From the NCBI RefSeq assembly GCF_018224015.1, contig NZ_JAGPOT010000051.1, positions 1-34,973 of the forward strand: DNA of 34,973 nt. The letters run 5' to 3'. Shown in pieces: positions 15,873-24,196 of the stretch. The stretch comes from Pseudarthrobacter albicanus. Its GTDB lineage: Bacteria > Actinomycetota > Actinomycetes > Actinomycetales > Micrococcaceae. The notes under the pieces are model-generated. The model was not told the DNA's origin, did no database searches, and saw only the letters and a program-made list of their open reading frames with translations. The position numbers and the translations under genes are program-made. Numbering within the stretch: the first letter of the stretch is position 1; the number at the start of each line of letters is the position of its first letter.

Positions 15873-16712
15873 ATGGATCACCAGCCCCACCCGACGCGGC
15901 ACCACGACCACCAGCACCACCAGCGACCTGGCAGTCATGACCAGCACCCCGTCCTCGACCTCGACGCCGAAGTGTTCGGCGACCACCTCGCAGCCGTCCT
16001 GGGCTTGACCGGGGTGCCAACTGCGCGCAGCGTCGTTGACCTCGGCGCCGGCACCGGCGCAGGTAGCCGGCTACTGCGCGAGAGGTACCCCGACGCCACG
16101 GTGACGTGCATCGACAACGACCCGCAGATGCTCGAGCTGCTTCGCAAGCAGGGCTTCGCCGTGATCGAGGCCGACCTCGACGACGGCTTCCCTACGCTTG
16201 CCGGCTCCTCCATGACGGCGGATGCAGTGACCGAAGCGCTGGTTGACCTGGTGTGGGCATCGTCCTCACTCCACCACGTCACCCACCCCGCCCAGCTCCT
16301 CTCGGGAGTCCGCCAGGCACTGTCGCCGGGCGGGGTCCTGGTCGTCGTCGAGCTCGCCGCTCTGCCCCGCTTCCTCAGCGATCCGCGCGGAGCGCTGCTG
16401 GAGCAGCGCTGCCACGCCGCTGCGGCAGCCGAGGGGTGGAACCACCACCCGAACTGGACGCCGGTCATCGAGGCCGCCGGGTTCAGCGTCACCCAGTCCG
16501 AAGTGACAACCATCGCACCCGTGACCCCGGCCGCACGGGAGTACGCCAAGCAGTGGTTCGCGCGCTTCTCACACCTGGCAGCCCTGACCGCGGACGACCG
16601 CGACGCCGTGGCAAACCTGCTGGAGCGATTCCCGGACGACATCGAGCTGGAACCATGCACCACCCGGACCATCTGGGTGGCCACCCCCGACCAGACCCAG
16701 GAGCAGCCCTGA
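15873..16712 (+). CDS. class I SAM-dependent methyltransferase with His-rich N-terminus
   Basis: A methyltransferase of 279 residues. The SAM-binding motif VVDLGAGTGAGSRLL begins at about residue 54, the acidic residue after strand 2 is in CIDND, and motif IV/V lies in LVWASSSLHHVTHPAQLLSGVRQALSPGGVLVVVEL. The first 25 residues hold nine histidines, a possible metal-binding leader. AAAGG lies upstream of ATG 15873, and the flavoprotein gene ends 5 bases before it, so translation is probably coupled. The substrate is unknown. The C-terminal half is of the type seen in small-molecule methyltransferases. Confidence 0.88.
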   Translation: MDHQPHPTRHHDHQHHQRPGSHDQHPVLDLDAEVFGDHLAAVLGLTGVPTARSVVDLGAGTGAGSRLLRERYPDATVTCIDNDPQMLELLRKQGFAVIEADLDDGFPTLAGSSMTADAVTEALVDLVWASSSLHHVTHPAQLLSGVRQALSPGGVLVVVELAALPRFLSDPRGALLEQRCHAAAAAEGWNHHPNWTPVIEAAGFSVTQSEVTTIAPVTPAAREYAKQWFARFSHLAALTADDRDAVANLLERFPDDIELEPCTTRTIWVATPDQTQEQP

Positions 16713-16799
16713 GCCAGCACGGCCCAAGGCAGACCCCGCACAAAGAGTCCGACTACGACGATGTCGGAGGTAGATAGCCGGGACCGCTCCTGGCGTTGC

Positions 16800-17262
16800 C
16801 TATGTGAGGTATCGGTAGACCGTGGCGCGGGAGACTCCGAGTATCTTGCCGATGTCGGATGCGCTGATGCCTTTGTCTTTGGGTTCTTTGGCCCTGGCAG
16901 CGGCAGCATCGTCTACTTTGCGGGGTCTTCCGCCGTGGCGGTTGTTGGCTGCGGCCGCGGCGAGTCCTGCCCTGGTGCGTTCGATCATCGTGTCGCGCTC
17001 GTGTCCAATCCTTCAATGAGCGAGCGAAAGCCCGCTCCCTGTTCCCGGATGTTCTCGATGATGTCCAAGACATGCCGGGTGTTGCGTCCCAGACGGTCGA
17101 GCTTCCACACGGTGAGAACGTCACCAGCCTCTAGCCGATCCAAGGCCTTGGAGAGCTGAGGGCGTTCTATCGTGGACCCGCTGATGCCGCTATCGGCAAA
17201 TACCCGGGCTGCGCCGGCGGCCCGGAGCAGCTCGAGGTTCTGTTCGGTGGTGGAAACCGCTC
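16800..17262 (-). pseudogene. serine resolvase with lost N-terminus and internal deletion
   Basis: Read on the minus strand, it begins inside the catalytic domain with VSTTEQNLELLRAAGAARVFADSGISGS, continues through VWKLDRLGRNTRHVLDIIENI to GLDT, then breaks. The C-terminal part RDTMIERTRAGLAAAAANNRHGGRPRK plus a helix-turn-helix (ISASDIGKILGVSRATVYRYLT) follows in another frame. In relatives some 15-20 residues with the end of the catalytic core lie between the two parts; the join is near 17001-17003. A stop codon precedes the first recognisable residue, so the start is gone too. Confidence 0.85.
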
Positions 17263-17273
17263 ACGGGTCTTAG

Positions 17274-17424
17274 AAACCAACAGTTTTTCGAGACACGGAC
17301 GTCGTGTCGTGGAGGATCGAAGGAATCGGAGTCGTGCCGGGCCGCCCCGTGTCTTGGAAAGGTGTCTCACTGTGAATCGTCTCAGGTGAGTGCTGGCTGA
17401 GGGTTTCTGAGGCACAATGGCCGG
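17274..17424. other. candidate resolution site region
   Basis: The gap before the resolvase contains CGAGACACGG (17289-17298) and its inverted near-copy CCGTGTCTTG (17347-17356), plus further GTCTCA copies (17363 and 17380 area). Resolvase target sites usually lie right next to the resolvase gene, so this is the natural place for them. The last bases before the gene, CACAAT at 17413-17418, could be a -10 box for a leaderless transcript starting at GTG 17425. Confidence 0.4.
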
Positions 17425-18012
17425 GTGAGCCATCTCGGGTATACGCGTGTGAGTACGTCGGGCCAGGACGCGAGGTTGCAGCTCGATGCACTTGTCGACG
17501 CCGGGGTGCAGAAACGCGACGTGTTCGCCGACGTCACCTCCGGAAGCAAGACCGCTATTGAGCGGCCCGGGACGAAAAAGCTCCTCGCGTATGTGGAGCC
17601 GGGCGACACCGTCGTCGTGTGGCGGGTGGACAGGCTCGGCCGATCCTTGATCGATGTCTTGAACACGGTGAACCTGCTGCGGGAACGCGGTGTGCACCTG
17701 AGGTCCATCTCGGACGGAATTGACCCCACAACAACGTCGGGCCGCCTGATGCTGAACATGCTTGCGACTTTGGCTGAATACGAGCGGGAGCTGATCGTCG
17801 AACGGGTCAACGCGGGCATCGCCGCGGCCAGACAGGGCGGAACCCGCTTCGGCCGGCCTCGCTCGGATCCGGTTGTGACCGCGGAAAAGCTCGCGATCGC
17901 CCAAGACGCCCGCTCGAAGGGACGCACCGCTGAGGACGCGGCCCGGCTCGTCGGCTGGAGCCGCGCCACGCTCTACCGCCACCGGCAGGCGGCCGAGGAA
18001 CACCGGTCATGA
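17425..18012 (+). CDS. serine resolvase/invertase of the transposon
   Basis: A site-specific recombinase of 195 residues. The catalytic serine is in YTRVSTSGQD (Ser10), the core continues with VVVWRVDRLGRSLIDVLN and MLATLAEYERELIVERVNAGI, and a C-terminal helix-turn-helix (TAEDAARLVGWSRATLYRHRQAA) binds DNA. It probably resolves cointegrates formed by the transposase. The start is GTG 17425. Its stop overlaps the transposase start as ATGA (18009-18012), a sign of translational coupling. It is the only intact one of four resolvase loci in the window. Confidence 0.93.
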   Translation: MSHLGYTRVSTSGQDARLQLDALVDAGVQKRDVFADVTSGSKTAIERPGTKKLLAYVEPGDTVVVWRVDRLGRSLIDVLNTVNLLRERGVHLRSISDGIDPTTTSGRLMLNMLATLAEYERELIVERVNAGIAAARQGGTRFGRPRSDPVVTAEKLAIAQDARSKGRTAEDAARLVGWSRATLYRHRQAAEEHRS

Positions 18013-19464
18013 AGCATCGGCTGTCGGCCGAAGACCGCGCGGCACTGCTCCGGCAGCACCTCGACGCCGGTGTTCCCCTCGCCAGGATCTCCGGCCAGGC
18101 CGGCATCCCCCTCCGCACGCTGCAACGGTGGACGGCAGGATTCCGCGCCGGCGCTCGGTCCAGGCCCTGGGCCGCCGGCCACGCTCGGACCGCGGGAGCC
18201 ATTCGCTCCCGCCCGAAATCGTCGGCGCGATCGAAGGCCTCGCGCTCCGCCGCCCGGCGCCGACCATAGCGTTCATCCACCGACGGATCGGTGCCGTCGC
18301 GCTCGACCGCGGCATTCCCGCCCCCGGCTACACGACCGTCCGGGCGGTCGTTGCCGCCATCGATCCCGGACTGCGCACAATCGCGCTCGAAGGCGACGCC
18401 GCCTACCGCGACCGGTTCGAGCTGGTCTACCGGCGTACCGCCAGCCGCGCGAACGAGCAGTGGCAGTGCGACCACACCGAGCTGGACATCGAGATCGTCG
18501 ACGCCGCCGGCACCCGCGCACGCCCGTGGCTGACCGTCGTACTCGATGACTACTCCCGCTTTGTCGCCGGCTACACCGTCTTCACCGGTGCGCCGACCGC
18601 GCTCCAGACGGCACTGGCCCTTCACCAGGCCGTGCAGCGCAAGAAGCATCCGGCCTGGCCGCTCATGGGTCTTCCCGATCTCCTCTACAGCGATCACGGC
18701 GCGGATTTCACCAGCACCCACCTTGAACGGGTCTGCCTTGACACGCACATCCGACTCATCCATTCCCTCCCCGGTGTGCCGCAGGGCCGCGGGAAGATTG
18801 AGCGGTTCTACCCCCCCCACCATCACCGACGGGCTCCTGCCGCATCTTCCCGGTTTCATCCCGCACGGCACCCGCGGGACCCCGGTGACGGCACCGACGA
18901 TGACCCTCGAGCAGCTCGACACAGCCCTGGAGCGGTTCATCGTTGACGAATACAACCAACGAACGCACTCCGAAACCGGAGAGGTCCCCGCCGCACGCTG
19001 GCAGGCCGGGGGCTGGGTCCCCAGAATGCCCGCCCGGCCCGAGGACCTTGACTTCCTGCTCCTGACCGTCGCACACCAGCGCATCGTCCACCGCGACGGC
19101 ATCCACTTCAACGGCCTGCGTTACCTGGACCTCACACTTTCCGCCTTCGTCGGCGAGACCGTCACCATCCGCTACGACCCCCGGGACATGGCCGAGATCC
19201 GCGTCTGGCACCAGGACACGTTCCTCTGCCGTGCCATCGCCCCCGAACTCGCCGCCGGTTCTTTCACCTTCAAGCAGCTCAAGGCCGCCAGATCAGCACG
19301 CCGGAATGAACTGAAGAAGCAGCTGCGCACCAGACTCAGCCTCGCCCGATGCCCTCCCCGCCGACGACCGCTACGCGCCGCCGGCACCCGCCGAACCTGC
19401 CGAAACCGGCGGGCAACCCGCGGATCCGAAGCAGCACCGGCTCCGCACCTACGCCGAAGACTGA
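18009..19464 (+). pseudogene. TniA/Mu-like DDE transposase with three frameshifts
   Basis: The product can be read only by changing frame three times. An N-terminal helix-turn-helix (LARISGQAGIPLRTLQRWTAGFRAG) is in the first frame. It switches near 18155 to the frame with LPPEIVGAIEGLALRRPAP and the catalytic core. The core has Asp in QCDHTELD, Asp in YSDHGADF and Glu in GKIERF; the last two are 35 residues apart (DD35E). At a run of eight C (18811-18818) the frame switches again to the C-terminal domain (TLEQLDTALERFIVDEYNQRTHSETG). Near 19345-19347 it switches once more to a tail ending RTYAED. One missing and two extra bases would repair it, giving about 485 residues. It is probably inactive. 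Confidence 0.85.
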
Positions 19465-19484
19465 CCACAAGGATCGGAACGCCC

Positions 19485-20375
19485 ATGCCCGCCACGAACG
19501 AGAATGACGACGGACGCCGCTTCCTCTTCAACGACCTCGGCGAGATTTCCCTGGCCCCGCCACCGGTGCCGCCCGACACACCGGCACTTCTCGTCACCAA
19601 GGAGCACCGGCGCTTCACCGAATTCGCCACCGCGGTGCGCACCAACCGCCACATCGGCGTCTGCTACGGCCCGCCCGGCGTCGGCAAAACCCTCTCCGCA
19701 CGCGCCTACGCCGGCGCGACCGAATGGGAACAATGGCAACGGCCCGGCGAAACCAACACCGAGCCCATACCTGCCCGCGTGCTCGAGGCCAGAACCGCAT
19801 TCTGGACCCCCACCGTTACCATCAGCCCCCGACAGATCGACCGCGAACTACCCCGAACCTGCCAGAAGATCTCCTGGGCAGTCGAATACGCCCACAACGG
19901 CAACATCGACGTCTTCGAGCACCGCGACTCGCGGGCATCCGGCCAGACCGAACTCCTCATCATCGACGAGCCCGACCGGCTCAAACCTCCAGCGCTCGAG
20001 CAGGTCAGGGACTACTTCGACCGCCACACCATGGGCGTCGTCCTTATCGGCATGCCCGGCATCGAAAAACGCCTCGCCCGCTACCCCCAGCTCTACAGCC
20101 GCATCGGCTTCGCCCACCACTACCGGACCCTCAGCACCGACGAACTCACCTTCGTCCTGACAAACCGCTGGCAGGAACTCGGCCTGACCATCGACCCCCA
20201 CGACTTCACCGACCCCGAAGCCATCGCTGCCGTCGCCCGCATCACCAACGGCAACTTCCGGCTCATCCAACGCCTCTTCACCCAAATCACGCGCATCCGC
20301 GACATCAACCAGCTCAACAGCATCACAAAAGAAGTCGTCGAAGCAGCCCGCGAAACCCTGCTCATCGGCAGCTGA
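19485..20375 (+). CDS. TniB/IstB-like AAA ATPase of the transposon
   Basis: A P-loop ATPase of 296 residues with Walker A GPPGVGKT at 62-69 and Walker B ELLIIDEPDR at 156-165, followed by MGVVLIGMPGIEKRLARYPQLYSRIGFAHHY, a stretch shared with TniB and MuB-type target selectors. In related elements the ATPase loads the transposase at target DNA and gives target immunity. The start ATG 19485 has AAGGA 11 bases upstream and lies 20 bases after the transposase stop. A longer frame that runs through from the transposase exists only because of the frameshift there and is not a true fusion. Confidence 0.88.
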   Translation: MPATNENDDGRRFLFNDLGEISLAPPPVPPDTPALLVTKEHRRFTEFATAVRTNRHIGVCYGPPGVGKTLSARAYAGATEWEQWQRPGETNTEPIPARVLEARTAFWTPTVTISPRQIDRELPRTCQKISWAVEYAHNGNIDVFEHRDSRASGQTELLIIDEPDRLKPPALEQVRDYFDRHTMGVVLIGMPGIEKRLARYPQLYSRIGFAHHYRTLSTDELTFVLTNRWQELGLTIDPHDFTDPEAIAAVARITNGNFRLIQRLFTQITRIRDINQLNSITKEVVEAARETLLIGS

Positions 20376-20391
20376 CCGCGCCACATAACGC

Positions 20392-20412
20392 CGCCAAATA
20401 CACGCCAAATAC
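20392..20412. repeat. two direct copies of CGCCAAATAC beyond the ATPase gene
   Basis: The 10-base motif occurs at 20392-20401 and 20403-20412, an 11-base period, that is, on the same face of the helix. Multiple short repeats near transposon ends serve as transposase binding sites in Tn402-like elements, which is a possible role here. Confidence 0.45.
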
Positions 20413-20492
20413 CGCGGAGAATTACAGGACGGTGTTCTGCTCGACATTGCAACGTCGGAGGTCAGCGGCTCGGATTCCCGTAGGGGGGACCG

Positions 20493-21491
20493 TTATATGG
20501 CACGTTCCCCGCCGGGGGTGTCGTCGGCGATGCGGGCGATGTCCGATGCGAGGTCCGTGAATGCGGTGCGGAGTTCTGGTGGTTCGAGGACGGTGAGGTG
20601 GGCGCCGATGAGTAGCAGCCATCTGGCCATTGCCTGGTAGCTGTCGGCGCCGGCGTTCACAATGCACGTGTCAGCAGTCTCCTCGGTGACGGTTCCCCAG
20701 GCCGGTTTGACCCAGGCGTCGACCTTGGCGCACGGAGCGTGCACTCGGACGGTCCCGGTGACCTGCCGCCATCCGGCCGCCAATTGCGCCGTCACGTACT
20801 CGTGCAGGTCCTCGGCTGGCGGTTTCCGCGGGTAGCTGGGCTTGTTCGTGATCTGCGCTTCGCTGAGGCGGTCGACGCGGAAGGTGCGCCAGCCGGCGGC
20901 CTCTAGACTGTAGGCGAGGAGGTACCAGTGGCCCATCGTGTGCACGAGGTGTAACGGTTCGAGCTGCCGGTTTCCGGTCTCGCCCGAGTAGCGGCGGTAC
21001 CGGCACAGGAGCTGTCGGCGGTCGCGGCAGGCGCGCGCGAGGAGCACGAGCGTGGTGATGTTGACCGGTTCAGCCGGTGCGCCGATTGCTGTCCCCAGGT
21101 CGAGGCTGCTGGTGTGGGCCGAGAGCGCCTCGACGACGGGCTGCAAACGGGGTGGCATGACCCGGTGCAGTTTGTCGAACGCGCTCAGGGCGCCCTCGGC
21201 GGTGCCGGTGGCGGTGTTGGCCACCATGTCCTGGAGTGAGACCATGACGGCGACGGCTTCGTCGGTGTCGAACATGAGGGGCGGGAGTGACGCTCCGGCC
21301 TCGAGTTGATAGCCGCCCCCAGCACCCAGCACGGTCGTGACGGGGTAGCCGAGCTCCCGCAATCGGCCGATGTCCCGCCGCACGGTGCGTGGCGTCACCT
21401 CGAGCTCTTCGGCGAGTTGCTCGGCGTTCCAGTCGCGCCGTCGCTGCAAGAGCGCCAGTAGTCGTAGCATCCGTCCGGGCGTATCCCACAT
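20493..21491 (-). CDS. YafY-type transcriptional regulator with HTH and WYL domains
   Basis: A protein of 332 residues starting MWDTPGRMLRLLALLQ. The N-terminal helix-turn-helix is in RRDWNAEQLAEELEVTPRTVRRDIGRLRELGYPV. The WYL domain follows with LCRYRRYSGETGNRQLEPLHLVHTMGHWYLLAYSLEAAGWRTFRVDRL, and a C-terminal extension domain ends the protein. WYL domains sense ligands, in some families nucleotides or nucleic acid. The start ATG 21491 is the family's usual one; a longer frame upstream runs into the divergent gene. It is divergent from the epoxide hydrolase gene and probably controls it. Confidence 0.9.
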   Translation of the reverse strand: MWDTPGRMLRLLALLQRRRDWNAEQLAEELEVTPRTVRRDIGRLRELGYPVTTVLGAGGGYQLEAGASLPPLMFDTDEAVAVMVSLQDMVANTATGTAEGALSAFDKLHRVMPPRLQPVVEALSAHTSSLDLGTAIGAPAEPVNITTLVLLARACRDRRQLLCRYRRYSGETGNRQLEPLHLVHTMGHWYLLAYSLEAAGWRTFRVDRLSEAQITNKPSYPRKPPAEDLHEYVTAQLAAGWRQVTGTVRVHAPCAKVDAWVKPAWGTVTEETADTCIVNAGADSYQAMARWLLLIGAHLTVLEPPELRTAFTDLASDIARIADDTPGGERAI

Positions 21492-21552
21492 GGATCCATC
21501 ATCCCCGAATAGCAGGACAGAAGCTGTCCGCCTTGCCTGCGAGAGTGTTCTC

Positions 21553-22716
21553 ATGAACATCGCACACGACAGCACCATCACCCCCTTCCTCGTCGACATC
21601 CCGCAAGCAGACGTCGACGATCTGGCATCCCGCCTTCGCGCGACCCGGTTGCCCGCCCCGCTGCCCGGAGACGGCTGGGACACGGGCATCCCCAGCGGCT
21701 ACCTCCATGAACTCGTCAGCGCCTGGACCGAGGATTTCGATTGGCGGACCTTCGAAGCGCGCGTGAACGAGGTCCCGCAGTTCACGACGGTCATCGACGG
21801 CCAGCGGATCCACTTCGCCCACGTTCGTTCTGCCGTGCCGGATGCGACGCCGGTGATCCTCACCCATGGCTGGCCCGGGTCGTTCCTCGAGTTCCTGCAC
21901 CTCATCGGCCCGCTCACCGACCCGGAGTCCCACGGCGGCGACAGGGCAGATGCCGCGCATCTGATCATCCCCTCGCTGCCCGGCTTCGGCTTCTCCACTC
22001 CGCTCCAATGCGCCGGTTGGACCACCGCGCACATCGCTGCGGCATGGGTCCAGCTGATGGACCGCATCGGCTACGGGCGCTTCGCGGTGCAGGGCGGCGA
22101 CCTGGGCGCCTCCATCTCCCCGGAGGTCGCCCGCGTGGCACCCGAGCGGGTGATCGGCGTGAACGTCAACGGAGCACTTGGCTTCCCAAGCGACATCGGC
22201 GAGGATGCCCGGGTCGCGATGAGCCCGCTCGACCAGGACCGGATTGCGCGCGTCGGTAGGTTCATGAACGAGGAGTTTGGCTACATTGCCATCCAGTCCA
22301 CCCGGCCTGGCCTCGTCGGCGTCGCCCTTGCCGACTCGCCTGTTGCTCAGTTGGCCTGGATGCTCGACAAGTTCCGCGCCTGGACCTGGCCACTCGAGAT
22401 GCTGCCTGATGAGATCCTCGGACGCGAGTGGATCCTGGCGAACGCCTCGCTGTACTGGTTCACCGCCAGTGGCGGCTCGTCCGCTTACGTCGGCTACGCC
22501 CAAAGCTCCTGGGGCGCCGCGCCAGTAAACTCGGGGGTGCCGACCGCGGCGATCCAGTTCGCGCACGACGTCGGCATCCGCTCACAATCGAGCCAGGCGA
22601 ACACGATTGTCCGCTGGAGCGACATCGAAGACCGCGGCGGCCACTTCGCCGCCCTCGAAGAGCCGGAACTTCTCATCGACGACCTCCGCAGTTTCCTGCG
22701 CGAACTGAAGCAGTGA
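21553..22716 (+). CDS. epoxide hydrolase family protein (alpha/beta hydrolase)
   Basis: A protein of 387 residues with the N-terminal epoxide hydrolase domain (ITPFLVDIPQADVDDLASRLRATRLP and a DFDWRTFEARVNEVPQF stretch). The catalytic fold follows with the oxyanion motif HGWPGS at 105-110, the nucleophile Asp183 in GGDLGAS, and the general-base His364 in EDRGGHFAALEEPE. Microsomal-type enzymes of this kind convert epoxides to diols in the cytoplasm. The start ATG 21553 gives the usual N-terminus. It is divergent from the WYL regulator by 61 bases. It is intact, and may detoxify an epoxide produced by a monooxygenase. Confidence 0.92.
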   Translation: MNIAHDSTITPFLVDIPQADVDDLASRLRATRLPAPLPGDGWDTGIPSGYLHELVSAWTEDFDWRTFEARVNEVPQFTTVIDGQRIHFAHVRSAVPDATPVILTHGWPGSFLEFLHLIGPLTDPESHGGDRADAAHLIIPSLPGFGFSTPLQCAGWTTAHIAAAWVQLMDRIGYGRFAVQGGDLGASISPEVARVAPERVIGVNVNGALGFPSDIGEDARVAMSPLDQDRIARVGRFMNEEFGYIAIQSTRPGLVGVALADSPVAQLAWMLDKFRAWTWPLEMLPDEILGREWILANASLYWFTASGGSSAYVGYAQSSWGAAPVNSGVPTAAIQFAHDVGIRSQSSQANTIVRWSDIEDRGGHFAALEEPELLIDDLRSFLRELKQ

Positions 22717-22914
22717 CGCACGGGCTCTCTACCCCTGCAACCCAACTAACCGCTCGGGCGTCCCGCAAGCGGTTCCTCAACGGAACCGCAAAACCGCCAT
22801 TTCAAGCTGCGATTTAACAGCCGAACGTAGTTAACAGTCACAAGCCGAAATCCGCACCGATGCGCCCGAATCGTGAATTTCCGTACCGATCCCCCTCAGA
22901 CCCCGACGCTGGAC

Positions 22915-22948
22915 GCAAAAAAGCCCGCACCGTGACGGTGCGGGCTTT
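22915..22948 (-). terminator. intrinsic terminator of the bL31 gene
   Basis: Arms of 14 bp (22920-22933 and 22935-22948) around ACCGT-G-ACGGT form a strong GC hairpin. On the minus strand it is followed by a run of T (A at 22917-22922 on the plus strand). It lies 27 bases after the bL31 stop. Confidence 0.9.
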
Positions 22949-22975
22949 CCTGCAAAAAGACCTTGGGGAAGAAAG

Positions 22976-23233
22976 TTACTTCTTGCCGCCGAAGCCCTTG
23001 AAGCGAGCGTTGAAGCGCTCGACGCGGCCTGCAGAGTCCATGATGCGCTGCTTGCCCGTGTAGAACGGGTGGGACTCGGACGAGATTTCGACGTCGATGA
23101 CCGGGTAGGTGTTTCCGTCTTCCCACTCGATGGTCTTCTTGGAAGACACGGTGGACTTGGTCAGGAACTTGACGCCGGAAGCCAGGTCGTTGAAAACAAC
23201 AGCTTCGTACTTCGGGTGGGTATCAGACTTCAT
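22976..23233 (-). CDS. rpmE2: 50S ribosomal protein bL31, type B (zinc-free)
   Basis: A ribosomal protein of 85 residues starting [20 protein letters not shown] and ending in [30 protein letters not shown], the family's C-terminal signature. It has no cysteine at all, so it is the type B paralogue without the zinc ribbon. In many actinobacteria this paralogue replaces the zinc form when zinc is scarce and is repressed by Zur; I saw no convincing Zur box upstream. The start ATG 23233 has AAAGG at the right distance. Confidence 0.97.
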   Translation of the reverse strand: MKSDTHPKYEAVVFNDLASGVKFLTKSTVSSKKTIEWEDGNTYPVIDVEISSESHPFYTGKQRIMDSAGRVERFNARFKGFGGKK

Positions 23234-23329
23234 AATGGGACCTTTGTTCGCACAACTGGATTTTGCCAGCTGCCAGGTATGAATGGGATGGCGGTTCGGT
23301 GCCCGGGGGCACGTCACAGCCAGCTACCT

Positions 23330-23335
23330 ATTCTA
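23330..23335 (-). promoter_or_regulatory. possible -10 box for the bL31 gene
   Basis: On the minus strand the sequence reads TAGAAT, close to the TATAAT consensus, about 97 bases before the bL31 start. I see no good -35 box upstream of it, so this is a weak call. Confidence 0.3.
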
Positions 23336-23386
23336 GCGGATTTCCGCAGCGCGGACGACCACCCTGGCGAGGCCGCGGCCGGACCG

Positions 23387-24196
23387 TCAGTCCCGGGGCC
23401 GCAGTTCCCAGAAGGCGACGGCCGACGCCGCCGCGACGTTGAGCGAGTCGACGCCCGCGCGCATCGGAATCTTCACGGCGAGGTCGACGGCGGCGAGGGT
23501 GCCTTCGCTCATCCCGGCGCCTTCCGTGCCGAGCACCAGGGCCAGCCGTTCCGGCTGGCGGGCGGCGAGTTCGTCGAGGCCGACGGCGTCCCCGGTGAGC
23601 TCCAGGGCCGCCACCGTGAAGCCATGCCGGCGGAGCACCGCCAGGTCCCCGGGCCAGTCCTGGAGCCGCGCCCACGGCACCTGGAACACGGTGCCCATGC
23701 TGACCCGGACACTGCGCCGGTACAACGGGTCCCCGCAGCGCGGCGAGACGAGGACGGCGTCCACGCCCAGCGCCGCCGCGGAGCGGAAGATCGCGCCGAC
23801 GTTGGTGTGGTCCACGATGTCCTCCAGCACGGCCACCCGCCGGGCGCCGGCGAGGAGGTCCGGCAGCGGGACGGGGGCCGGGCGGTGCATGGCGGCCATC
23901 GCGCCGCGGTGCAGGTGGAAGCCGGTGATTTCCTCGAGGAGGGCCGCGGAGCCGATGTAGGCCGGCACGTCCGGGTACTGCGCGAAGATGTCGGCCAGGT
24001 CCTCCCGCCACTTTTCGGCCAGGAAGAAGGACCGGGGCCGGTGGCCGGCTGCGAGGGCGCGGCGCAGCACCCGGGAGGACTCGGCGATGTACAGGCCTTC
24101 CGCGGGTTCCCTGATCTTGCGCAGGTGCACATCCGTCAGCAGCGTGTAGTCGGAGACCCGCGGATCGTCGGCGGAGTCGAGGTAGTGGAAGGTCAT
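23387..24196 (-). CDS. TrmH/SpoU-family RNA methyltransferase
   Basis: A protein of 269 residues. An N-terminal RNA-binding part (FHYLDSADDPRVSDYTLLTDVHLRKIREPAEGLYIAESSRVLRRAL) precedes the SPOUT knot with ARRVAVLEDIVDHTNVGAIFRSAAALGVDAVLVSPRC, LALVLGTEGAGMSEGTLAAVDLAVKIPM and DSLNVAAASAVAFWEL, the three signature motifs. It methylates ribose 2'-OH in rRNA or tRNA using SAM; the exact target is not readable. The start ATG 24196 directly follows a tandem repeat that carries stops in all three frames, so the usual Shine-Dalgarno site is absent or very weak. Confidence 0.92.
   Translation of the reverse strand: MTFHYLDSADDPRVSDYTLLTDVHLRKIREPAEGLYIAESSRVLRRALAAGHRPRSFFLAEKWREDLADIFAQYPDVPAYIGSAALLEEITGFHLHRGAMAAMHRPAPVPLPDLLAGARRVAVLEDIVDHTNVGAIFRSAAALGVDAVLVSPRCGDPLYRRSVRVSMGTVFQVPWARLQDWPGDLAVLRRHGFTVAALELTGDAVGLDELAARQPERLALVLGTEGAGMSEGTLAAVDLAVKIPMRAGVDSLNVAAASAVAFWELRPRD

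Larger units (their letters stand above)
17274..20485 (+). mobile_element. Mu/Tn402-like transposon (resolvase, DDE transposase, AAA ATPase)
   Basis: Three genes run in one direction with overlaps or short gaps: a serine resolvase, an integrase-core transposase and an AAA ATPase. This combination is that of Tn402/Tn5053-type elements (TniR, TniA, TniB) and related Mu-like transposons. No TniQ-like gene is seen. The ends could not be fixed: the left limit is taken where the broken resolvase stops, and the right one at the 12-base motif shared with 13647. The transposase carries three frameshifts, so the element is probably inactive on its own. Confidence 0.65.

Noticed and set aside
18546..20375. 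One long open frame joining the transposase C-terminus to the ATPase
   Set aside because: The join exists only because the transposase frameshift near 19345 removes its stop. The natural transposase tail ends at 19464 and the ATPase has its own ATG and ribosome binding site at 19485.
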